The notes under the pieces: generated by a model
Databases searched by the model: none
The model's input: only the letters and a program-made list of their open reading frames with translations
What the model was told of the DNA's origin: nothing
NCBI GenBank assembly: GCA_030613915.1
Contig: JAUWKY010000195.1
Location: 1 to 5,035 of the forward strand
Direction: 5' to 3'
DNA length: 5,035 nt
DNA from: Syntrophobacterales bacterium
Lineage (GTDB): Bacteria; Desulfobacterota; Syntrophobacteria; BM002
Position numbers and translations under genes: made by a program
Part shown: in pieces, positions 1 to 5,035 of the stretch
Numbering within the stretch: position 1 is the first letter of the stretch
Layout: the number at the start of each line of letters is the position of its first letter

Positions 1-487
1 CTTCAACTGCCACATGCATGGTAAACCCCGAGGCAAGGCCATCATCTACCAGTATGATTTGAGATGTAGAGAGGTCTGGCAAGGCTTGCTCACCGCGGAG
101 ATTCTTCACGCGGTGTGCAACCTTGGCCGAGGTTTTACTGATTCCTTGCTGAATCTCTTCTTCGGTAAGTCCAAGCCGCGCCACAAGATCGTTGTTGAGT
201 CGCACGGTTCCATCGAAGGCCACGGCTCCGTAGCCCACCTCCGTATTCCACGGCAAAGTGATCTTGCTTACTACCGCAATGTCCATGGGAAGATCGAGCT
301 GCTCTGCAAGCACCTTTGCGACTGGGACTCCACCCGCCGGTACGGCCATAACTATGGCGTCACTATCGGAGTAAACTTCAAGCATGCCGGCAAGAATCTC
401 TCCCGCGTGTTCGCGGTTTCGGAAAATACCTACCTGACCTCGGAGATCGGGCAAATCTTTAACATTGTCTGGTAATGAGATGCTCAT
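1..487 (-). CDS. Phosphoribosyltransferase-domain protein (COG1926-like), partial at window edge
   Basis: Reading the minus strand from an ATG at 487 gives 162 codons open to the window edge, so the C-terminus is missing. The family usually has a little over 200 residues. The protein begins MSISLPDNVKDLPDLRG. Three signatures of the type I phosphoribosyltransferase fold are visible: AVPAGGVPVA (about residues 48-57), SKITLPWNTEVGYGAVAFDG (74-93), and the PRPP-binding loop IILVDDGLASGFTM (144-157), whose paired Asp148-Asp149 should bind the ribose hydroxyls of PRPP. The overall pattern matches the 'predicted phosphoribosyltransferase' group, a cytoplasmic family whose substrate is generally unknown; it is not a recognisable purine or pyrimidine salvage enzyme. 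It is divergent from the thioesterase gene. The plus-strand open frame at 14-475 has no recognisable domain and is its antisense shadow. No strong Shine-Dalgarno precedes the ATG, so the exact start is less certain than the identity. Confidence 0.9.
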   Translation of the reverse strand, partial: MSISLPDNVKDLPDLRGQVGIFRNREHAGEILAGMLEVYSDSDAIVMAVPAGGVPVAKVLAEQLDLPMDIAVVSKITLPWNTEVGYGAVAFDGTVRLNNDLVARLGLTEEEIQQGISKTSAKVAHRVKNLRGEQALPDLSTSQIILVDDGLASGFTMHVAVE

Positions 488-619
488 GGTGGTTAGATTA
501 GTCTTTTGACAGCGCTTAAGCAAGGGTTGGCTGGCTGATTATCTTGCGCAAATGTGCCCCATGGGGTACAAGAAATAGGCATCATAGTCGCGTCGAGATC
601 CCACAAAGAAAGGCACACC
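488..619. promoter_or_regulatory. Divergent intergenic region with palindrome CCCCATGGGG
   Basis: This 132-bp gap separates the leftward phosphoribosyltransferase from the rightward thioesterase and should hold promoters for both. A perfect 10-bp palindrome, CCCCATGGGG, lies at 557-566; it extends to 554-569 with one mismatched pair. On the plus strand it exactly fills the 17-bp spacer between a weak -35-like TTGCGC (544-549) and a weak -10-like TACAAG (567-572). That would be a typical position for a repressor or activator site, but both promoter boxes are poor matches. On the minus strand, TTGCTT (complement of 518-523) and TAATCT (complement of 495-500) are 17 bp apart and equally weak. 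Regulatory function is inference. Confidence 0.4.
606..613 (+). promoter_or_regulatory. Ribosome-binding site deciding the thioesterase start
   Basis: AAGAAAGG ends six bases before the ATG at 620. An upstream in-frame GTG at 554 would add 22 residues (PHGVQEIGIIVASRSHKERHT) with no family similarity, and it would run through the CCCCATGGGG palindrome, so the ATG at 620 is preferred. Confidence 0.6.
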
Positions 620-1108
620 ATGGACAAAGACAAAACCCCCATCCCCATTCTCGAAGGTCATGACTGTTTCGCCTGTGGCACCAATAATCCCATTGGCCTC
701 AAATTGGACTTTTACCGCCAGGGCAATTCCATCTGCTCAGATGTTGTTCTGAACAAAAACCATGTTGGCTGGCAAAATATGGCCCATGGTGGAATCATAT
801 CCACCCTTCTGGATGAAGTTATGTCCTGGACCGTTATCTACTTCAAGAAAGCCTTTTCAGTGACCAGACAAATCCAGGTGAGATATCTGAGACCAGTGCC
901 TGTGGAAGTACCAGTCACTGTGAAAGGAGCAATAACCTCAGGCGGCACCTCGCGGTCGTGCCAGGCTGAAGCTATATTGCTCGACTCCGAAGGAAACATT
1001 CTGGCGAAAGGGGAAGGTGAATTTGTCATACTGAGCGAAGACAGACTTACAGCTCTGCCGGACGAATTCAAGAAGCAAATGATGAACCTTTTTAATAAGT
1101 ACGAGTAG
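620..1108 (+). CDS. PaaI-like hotdog-fold acyl-CoA thioesterase
   Basis: A complete 162-residue protein of the single-hotdog PaaI/4HBT thioesterase superfamily, whose members hydrolyse acyl-CoA or aryl-CoA thioesters in the cytoplasm, usually as dimers or tetramers. The N-terminus has HDCFACGTNNPIGLKL (residues 14-29), a Cys-x2-Cys-Gly...Asn-Pro-x-Gly-Leu signature common in one PaaI-like subgroup. The hotdog helix motif is HGGIISTLLDEVMSW (56-70). His56-Gly57-Gly58 is the usual oxyanion/substrate-binding segment, and Asp65/Glu66 are at the usual catalytic acid position. The later strands, TRQIQVRYLRPVPVEVPVTVKG and GNILAKGEGEFVIL, also fit the fold. It is first in a two-gene unit, with the alpha/beta-hydrolase 11 bp downstream. 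The acyl chain it acts on cannot be told from sequence. It could serve CoA-ester housekeeping in fatty or aromatic acid metabolism, but nothing in the window links it to a specific pathway. Confidence 0.88.
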   Translation: MDKDKTPIPILEGHDCFACGTNNPIGLKLDFYRQGNSICSDVVLNKNHVGWQNMAHGGIISTLLDEVMSWTVIYFKKAFSVTRQIQVRYLRPVPVEVPVTVKGAITSGGTSRSCQAEAILLDSEGNILAKGEGEFVILSEDRLTALPDEFKKQMMNLFNKYE

Positions 1109-1119
1109 GAACTGAAACT

Positions 1120-1740
1120 ATGGACGAAGAACTGATTTTCTTTATGGCCGGTGCCATTAAGATCGAGGGGCTACTCCAGACTCTGCCGGGAGACAAGGGG
1201 GTGGTTATTAGCCATCCACATCCACTTTACGGTGGCAGCATGTATAATAATGTAGTTGAGTCGCTTGTCAGAGTATATCAGCAGGCGGGATATTCCACAT
1301 TACGCTTCAATTTTCGCGGGGTCGGCAGTAGCCATGGAGAATATGGCGACGGCACGGGAGAGCAAGAGGATGTCAGAGCTGCCCTTAATTGCCTTTGGGA
1401 GCGAGGTAAACAGGTGATAGATTTGGCCGGCTACTCCTTTGGCGCCTGGGTGAATGCCCTCACCAGGCCGGATGGAGATATCATTCGCCAGATGGTTATG
1501 GTTTCACCCCCGGTGGCATTTCTCGACTTTGGTTCAGCACAACCACTCCCCCCACTACGGCTGGTCATTGCCGGGAGCCGCGACGAGATTGCTCCGCCAG
1601 AACTCATCGCAACCATGCTGCCGAACTGGGATCCCAAAGCGAGGTTGGAAGTAATTCAGGGCGCCGATCACTTTTACGGTGCATTCACTGACGAGCTGGA
1701 GACCATATTGGCTGAACATTTGGCAGCCGAAACGGTTTAG
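1120..1740 (+). CDS. Small alpha/beta-hydrolase (COG2945-like)
   Basis: A complete 206-residue cytoplasmic alpha/beta-hydrolase without a signal peptide. An early conserved segment, HPHPLYGGSMYNNVV (residues 32-46), is characteristic of the small COG2945 'predicted alpha/beta superfamily hydrolase' group, followed by LRFNFRGVGSSHG (61-73). The catalytic triad can be placed: nucleophile Ser106 in the elbow GYSFGAW (104-110), acid Asp155 in GSRDEIAP, and base His184 in GADHFY. Length and triad order match the family, whose natural substrates are not established; esters or thioesters are plausible. AGGA at 1107-1110 overlaps the thioesterase stop codon and sits nine bases before the ATG, so it is probably co-translated with that gene. 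A joint role in ester or thioester turnover is inference. The overlapping frames at 1454-1654 and 1679-1948 have no recognisable protein features. Confidence 0.9.
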   Translation: MDEELIFFMAGAIKIEGLLQTLPGDKGVVISHPHPLYGGSMYNNVVESLVRVYQQAGYSTLRFNFRGVGSSHGEYGDGTGEQEDVRAALNCLWERGKQVIDLAGYSFGAWVNALTRPDGDIIRQMVMVSPPVAFLDFGSAQPLPPLRLVIAGSRDEIAPPELIATMLPNWDPKARLEVIQGADHFYGAFTDELETILAEHLAAETV

Positions 1741-1832
1741 GTGGACTCTACCCGGCAGCCCTTCTACTCTTCCTCTCTCTCAAGCACAATCTTCATATTC
1801 TCAAAACCTTACCGCGAATTCTGTAACCGTTG

Positions 1833-1852
1833 AGCTGGCTAGAGGCCAAGCT
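1833..1852 (+). terminator. Weak hairpin downstream of the hydrolase gene
   Basis: AGCTGGCT and GGCCAAGCT can pair around an AGA loop, giving eight base pairs, one of them G-U, with one bulged A. It lies 92 bases after the hydrolase stop codon. No T-run follows, so it is not a standard intrinsic terminator. It is recorded as the only hairpin near the end of this two-gene unit. Confidence 0.2.
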
Positions 1853-1882
1853 GAAAATCCTTGCGTAAACATTTTGACTATG

Positions 1883-1908
1883 CTACAAAGTGGTATACCA
1901 CAATGTAG
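1883..1908. promoter_or_regulatory. 26-nt palindrome with GTGGTATACCAC core, operator-like
   Basis: The perfect 12-bp palindrome GTGGTATACCAC (1890-1901) is flanked symmetrically by AA on each side and then by CTACA (1883-1887) and TGTAG (1904-1908), which are reverse complements. Of 13 symmetric pairs, 11 match and only the two A/A pairs fail. The core TGGTATACCA fits the TNGT...ACNA operator shape of FadR-subfamily GntR regulators, and a close relative, TTGGTATACCAA, is known for ExuR/UxuR. A TTGACT at 1874-1879 lies just upstream, but no well-spaced -10 box accompanies it. No regulator gene is present nearby. As RNA it could form a short hairpin. Binding by a GntR protein is inference. Confidence 0.4.
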
Positions 1909-2181
1909 TAGCAAGCTTTGGAATTCAGATTTCAAAATCTATTCTTGAAGGATCGGTCCGGCATTACGAATAAGCTTAACCGTACTAATTGGCTACCTCA
2001 TCGTGAATGCCGCCTTATTATTTGCCCTTAGCCGTTAAAAAGACGCTCTATTTTACCATCACATTGGCTGGGTCTTGCGCTCTACAGTTCATTTCCTCAT
2101 CTCCGCTAAGCTCCTACTCCACAAGGACCACGGATAAGGGCCGGTCGAGACAAACAACCTACTTAAACAAGTGTGATGATC

Positions 2182-2257
2182 TCGTAAAAAGTCATGAAAT
2201 GGACGGCACAATAAATCCGTCTTAGGCGGACAGATGGACTTTTTACGAAGCCGTCCA
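2182..2257. repeat. Interleaved inverted repeats (TCGTAAAAAGTC type), possible dispersed element
   Basis: Arm A, TCGTAAAAAGTC (2182-2193), is the exact reverse complement of GACTTTTTACGA (2237-2248). Arm B, TGGACGGC (2200-2207), is the exact reverse complement of GCCGTCCA (2250-2257). The order A-B-A'-B' is interleaved rather than nested, so both stems could coexist only as a pseudoknot-like fold; otherwise they would be alternatives. Inside lies a third short hairpin, TCCGTC-TTA-GGCGGA (2216-2230, one G-U pair). From memory, intergenic repeats with GTAAAAAGTC/GACTTTTTAC arms recur in Desulfobacterota genomes, so this may be one copy of a palindromic or miniature mobile element. There is only one copy in the window. 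It ends 17 bases before the cytochrome start codon. Confidence 0.6.
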
Positions 2258-2274
2258 GTGTATGGGAAAGACCC

Positions 2275-2667
2275 ATGAAGCGTCTGCATCTCATTTTAGC
2301 TTTGCTTTTTGTGATCGCCCTGGCCTCATCCCTGGCATGGTCCCAAGAGGGAAAGATCAAGGAAGGGGTCATGGATCTGAAAAGCAGGGAGTTCGGTAAA
2401 CGCTACCTGCCTCCAGTAAGTTTTGACCATCTTTTGCACGAGAACATCGTACGCTGCCGGGTCTGCCACCATGACTTTTATGTGTTCTCCAACAGGAATG
2501 AAGGCAAAGGCAGCAAATGCTCAAGTTGCCACAGAAGGAAACTTGACAAGGATATTCCGGTGCCCTTGTTGATGGCTTTTCACAAGAAATGCATAGGTTG
2601 TCACGAGAACTATTTGAGATGGGGTCGCCGTAGCGGGCCCCTAATGTGCGGCGCCTGCCACAAATAA
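2275..2667 (+). CDS. Periplasmic tetrahaem class III cytochrome c (c3 family)
   Basis: A complete 130-residue protein. The N-terminal MKRLHLILALLFVIALASSLAWS is a Sec signal peptide, with likely cleavage after Ala21 or Ser23, giving a mature protein of roughly 107-109 residues, the size of classical cytochrome c3. Four CxxCH haem-binding sites are present: CRVCH (61-65), CSSCH (82-86), CIGCH (106-110) and CGACH (125-129). The sixth-ligand histidines expected for c3 are also there: His52 and His55 in VSFDHLLH, His66 directly after the first motif, and His103 in AFHKKC. All four haems can therefore be bis-histidine ligated. The family shuttles electrons in the periplasm of sulfate reducers, often with hydrogenases and formate dehydrogenases, and the next gene encodes such a dehydrogenase. 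Assigning it as that enzyme's electron acceptor is inference from position. GGGAAAG at 2264-2270 is a plausible ribosome-binding site. Confidence 0.93.
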   Translation: MKRLHLILALLFVIALASSLAWSQEGKIKEGVMDLKSREFGKRYLPPVSFDHLLHENIVRCRVCHHDFYVFSNRNEGKGSKCSSCHRRKLDKDIPVPLLMAFHKKCIGCHENYLRWGRRSGPLMCGACHK

Positions 2668-2929
2668 GCTTAGCAGCCATTGGCGAGAAATATTGACCGA
2701 GAGCAAAAGATCGTTTGCCAATGGCCTGTAAACCGTGGAGACCGGAGGCATACTAAATCATATTAAGAAGTTAGGTCGGTGTTTAATTTGTCCACCCAGA
2801 GCCTCAGACAGCGCAACGTCATATCCCGGGCCGCAGAACCGTCGATAATCCATGGTTTGAAATTCTTGGCTTCGCTGTCTGGTTCCTGGGTAAGCGTCCA
2901 TTGTTGATACTGGGGAAAGGAGGGTAATC
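2668..2929. promoter_or_regulatory. 262-bp leader of the formate dehydrogenase gene
   Basis: No gene is supported here. The region contains two widely spaced perfect 9-bp inverted repeats: GCCATTGGC (2676-2684) with GCCAATGGC (2717-2725), and CAGACAGCG (2805-2813) with CGCTGTCTG (2873-2881). Neither is followed by a T-run, so they are not standard terminators. The length suggests that the dehydrogenase has its own promoter or a structured leader, although read-through from the cytochrome gene is possible. I could not identify convincing sigma-70 or sigma-54 boxes. Confidence 0.4.
2916..2924 (+). promoter_or_regulatory. Strong Shine-Dalgarno for fdhA
   Basis: AAAGGAGGG ends five bases before the ATG at 2930, a near-ideal ribosome-binding site. 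It favours that ATG over the in-frame ATG at 2936. Confidence 0.85.
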
Positions 2930-5035
2930 ATGTTTATGACACGACGGCAGTTTCTCAAGTGGTCAGGGTCTGCGGGGGTGGCCGCAGCCGCCCTATCCCT
3001 GGGCTTTGACTTGAGGCCAGTGGAAACTTACGCCGCTGGCTTGAAGATCCTCAAAGCCAAAGAGACCATCACCATCTGCCCTTACTGCGCGGTGGGATGC
3101 GGTGTCATTGTGCACACCAAGAAATCCGGGAGGCTCCTTAACACCGAGGGCGACCCTGACCATCCCATCAATGAAGGAACGTTATGCTCTAAGGGGGCGG
3201 CCCTTTATCAGGTGTCGACCAACAGGGAGCGCATGAAGGACGTGCTTTATCGGGCACCTGGAAGCGACGAGTGGGAGGAGGTTGAATGGGACTGGGCCAT
3301 TGAGAAAATTGCTGCAAGGATAAAGGAAACCCGTGACGCCACTTTCACCGAGAAAAACGCTAAGGGCCAGGTGGTCAATCGCACCACAGGCATAGCCCAC
3401 GTGGGCTCGGCGGCTCTGGACAACGAGGAATGCTGGGTTCTCCAGGCCATGATGCGCGCCCTGGGTCTGGTCTACATTGAACACCAGGCCCGTATCTGAC
3501 ACAGCGCCACTGTTGCGGCTCTGGCAGAGTCGTTCGGACGCGGCGCGATGACCAACCATTGGATCGACATTCGCAACTCCGACTGCATTCTGATCATGGG
3601 ATCCAATGCGGCGGAAAACCATCCTATTTCCATGAAGTGGGTCACCAAGGCCATGGAAAACGGGGCCACCCTCATCAGCGTAGACCCGCGCTTTACCCGC
3701 ACATCCGCAAAAGCCGACATATACGCTCCCATGCGGTCGGGTACGGACATCGCCTTTTTGGGCGGGATGATGAACTATATCATCACCAACAAAAAGTACC
3801 ATAAGGAATACGCGGCCCACTACACCAACGCCAGCTTGATAGTAGGTCGCAAGTATAAATTTAAAAACGGCCTGTTTTCGGGCTACGACTCCAAGAAAAG
3901 GAAGTACGACAAATCCAACTGGGCCTTTGTAAAAGACAAAAAGGGCGTGCCCAAGCGTGATTTTACCCTCAAGAACAAGCGTTGCGTTTTCCAACTGATG
4001 AAAAAACACTACTCTCGCTACACCCCGGAAAAGGTTTCGGCCATCACCGGCACTTCGGTGAAGGATCTCAAGAGGGTGTGGGAAACCTACGCGGCTAGCG
4101 GCGCTGTGGATAAGACCGGCACCGTCATGTACGCCATGGGCTGGACACAGCACACAGTGGGAGTGCAGAACATACGGATGATGGCCATGATCCAGCTCCT
4201 TCTGGGTAACATGGGCCGGCCCGGAGGTGGGGTTAACGCCTTGCGCGGAGAGTCCAACGTGCAGGGTTCCACCGACCACTGCCTGTTGTTTCACATCTGG
4301 CCGGGCTACCTTAAGACACCCAGGTCATCCAATGTATCGTTGGAAGCTTACAATAAGAAGTGGACTCCCAAGAGCAATGATCCTCTCAGCGCCAACTGGT
4401 GGAGTAACTACCCCAAGTACTCTGTGAGTTTCCTCAAATCCATGTTCGGAGAGGCAGCCACCAAGGAAAACGATTTCGGCTACTCCCTGATGCCTAAGGT
4501 GGACGACGGTAAACATTACTCCTGGCTGGACATCTTCGACGAGATGTACAAAGGGAACTTCCAGGGCTTTTTTGCCTGGGGCCAGAACCCGGCTGGTTCC
4601 GGCTCCAACGCCGGCAAGGTCCGTAAGGCTTTGGCCAAGCTGGACTGGATGGTCAACGTCAACATCTTTGCCAACGAAACAGGCGAATTCTGGAGGGGAC
4701 CCGGGGTGAATCCCGAGGACGTAAAAACCGAGGTCTTTTTCTTGCCTTGCGCTACCAGTGTGGAGAAGGAGGGCTCGATTACAAACTCCGGCCGCTGGAG
4801 TCAGTGGCGTTACCAGGCCACCAAGCCGCCCCGCGGCTGTAAGCGCGACGGCGACATTATGGTAGAGCTGTTCGAGCAGGTCCGTGAGTTGTACCAAGAC
4901 GGCGGCGCATTCCCTGAGCCCATCCTCAACCTACGCTGGGACTACGTCAAGAATGGAAAGTTCGACCCCCACGCCGTGGCCAAGCTGATTAACGGTTACT
5001 TCGAGAAGGATGCCACTGTAAAGGGTAAGTCTTTC
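2930..5035 (+). CDS. fdhA: Selenocysteine-containing formate dehydrogenase, catalytic alpha subunit, partial at 3' edge
   Basis: Molybdenum or tungsten bis-pterin formate dehydrogenase that oxidises formate to CO2, here exported to the periplasm. 702 codons are visible; relatives have about 1000, so roughly the last third is outside the window. Residues 4-10 (TRRQFLK), followed by a hydrophobic stretch to about residue 25, form a Tat signal. Cys50, Cys53, Cys57 (CPYCAVGCG) and Cys86 bind a 4Fe-4S cluster. The in-frame TGA at 3497-3499 is residue 190, in ARI-U-HSATV, the exact place of the metal-ligating selenocysteine, followed by the catalytic His191. The family then continues without a stop: FGRGAMTNHWIDIRNSD, SVDPRFTRTSAKAD, and ALRGESNVQGSTD with the probable active-site Arg439. 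The motif set resembles FdhA of sulfate reducers. The cytochrome c3 gene upstream is a likely electron partner; a beta subunit with further iron-sulfur clusters would be expected downstream. Treating 2930-3499 as a short complete protein would be wrong. Confidence 0.95.
3497..3499 (+). other. UGA selenocysteine codon (Sec190)
   Basis: The TGA interrupts an otherwise continuous formate dehydrogenase frame. The residues before it (EHQARI) and after it (HSATVAALAESFGRGAMTNHW) align directly with the Sec region of FdnG-type enzymes (QARV-U-HGPTVASLAPTFGRGAMTNHW). The host must therefore have SelA, SelB, SelC and SelD, none of which is in the window. Confidence 0.93.
3500..3540 (+). promoter_or_regulatory. 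Putative bacterial SECIS element after the UGA
   Basis: Bacterial SelB recognises a hairpin in the coding region directly after the UGA. At the position where E. coli fdhF has its apical stem-loop, this sequence has CTGTT (3510-3514), which can pair with GGCAG (3523-3527) around an eight-base loop, GCGGCTCT; two of the five pairs are G-U. The location is right, but the stem is weak and I did not fold it by computation. The element is required by the Sec codon; its exact boundaries are uncertain. Confidence 0.45.

Larger units (their letters stand above)
1741..2274. other. 534-bp intergenic region without a convincing gene
   Basis: No open frame here shows a recognisable domain, a good ribosome-binding site or conserved motifs. 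The longest candidate, 2007-2225, would encode 72 residues, has no Shine-Dalgarno and ends inside the inverted-repeat element, so I do not call it. The region contains a weak bulged hairpin (1833-1852), a strong 26-nt palindrome (1883-1908) and interleaved inverted repeats (2182-2257), each listed separately. The promoter of the cytochrome gene should lie here, but I could not identify convincing boxes. It is A+T-richer than the genes around it. Confidence 0.6.

Noticed and set aside
532..547. Sigma-54-like TGGC...TTGC upstream of the thioesterase gene
   Set aside because: The spacing is one base too long for sigma-54.
2065..2078. Sigma-54-like TGGC...TTGC upstream of the cytochrome gene
   Set aside because: The spacing between the GG and GC elements is one base shorter than the strict sigma-54 requirement, and the intervening bases do not match.
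2007..2225. A 72-codon frame with a somewhat hydrophobic start
   Set aside because: It has no ribosome-binding site and no recognisable motif, and its 3' end runs into the inverted-repeat element.
2369..2680. A 103-codon minus-strand frame opposite the cytochrome gene
   Set aside because: The plus strand encodes four CxxCH motifs and a signal peptide; the minus-strand frame is a shadow.
2758..2958. A 66-codon minus-strand frame across the fdhA leader
   Set aside because: It starts inside fdhA, antisense to its Tat signal and start codon; there is no domain or ribosome-binding site support.
3497..3499. The TGA as a nonsense mutation making fdhA a pseudogene
   Set aside because: It falls exactly on the family's selenocysteine position, the remaining 512 codons are intact, and the flanking motif is the conserved Sec-His active site.
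3182..4294. A 370-codon open frame on the minus strand opposite fdhA
   Set aside because: It lies entirely antisense to strongly conserved formate dehydrogenase sequence, its translation has no recognisable domain, and it is explained by the codon bias of fdhA. The same applies to the minus-strand frame at 4325-4897.

Overview
The window looks like chromosomal DNA of an anaerobic, probably sulfate-reducing or syntrophic member of the Desulfobacterota (former Deltaproteobacteria). The evidence is a small tetrahaem class III cytochrome c (c3 type) encoded just ahead of a Tat-exported, selenocysteine-containing formate dehydrogenase catalytic subunit. A TCGTAAAAAGTC / GACTTTTTACGA inverted repeat, of a kind I recall as recurrent between genes in such genomes, agrees with this. 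The assignment is inferred from gene content; no rRNA or other taxonomic marker is present.

Left part (1-1740): a phosphoribosyltransferase-domain gene runs leftward off the window edge (487 to 1, minus strand). Divergent from it, across a 132-bp intergenic region, is a two-gene plus-strand unit: a PaaI-like hotdog thioesterase (620-1108) and, 11 bp later, a small alpha/beta-hydrolase (1120-1740). Both look complete. The spacing says they are co-transcribed, but their substrates cannot be read from the sequence.

Middle (1741-2274): 534 bp with no convincing gene. It carries a near-perfect 26-nt palindrome (1883-1908) whose core resembles a GntR/FadR-type operator. It also carries a pair of interleaved inverted repeats (2182-2257) that ends just before the cytochrome ribosome-binding site.

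Right part (2275-5035): a periplasmic tetrahaem cytochrome c3-family gene (2275-2667) is followed by a 262-bp leader with two spaced 9-bp inverted repeats. Next comes the formate dehydrogenase alpha subunit (2930 to beyond 5035). A simple gene finder would end that gene at the TGA at 3497-3499. The frame then continues for 512 codons with strong formate dehydrogenase similarity, and the TGA sits exactly at the catalytic selenocysteine position. It should be annotated as one CDS with Sec190, truncated only by the window end. The two products plausibly work together: formate is oxidised in the periplasm and electrons pass to a c3-type cytochrome.

I found no CRISPR array, transposase, integron, tRNA or rRNA. 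I do not see a wholly new multi-gene system here. The least explained parts are the palindromic elements in the two long intergenic regions.
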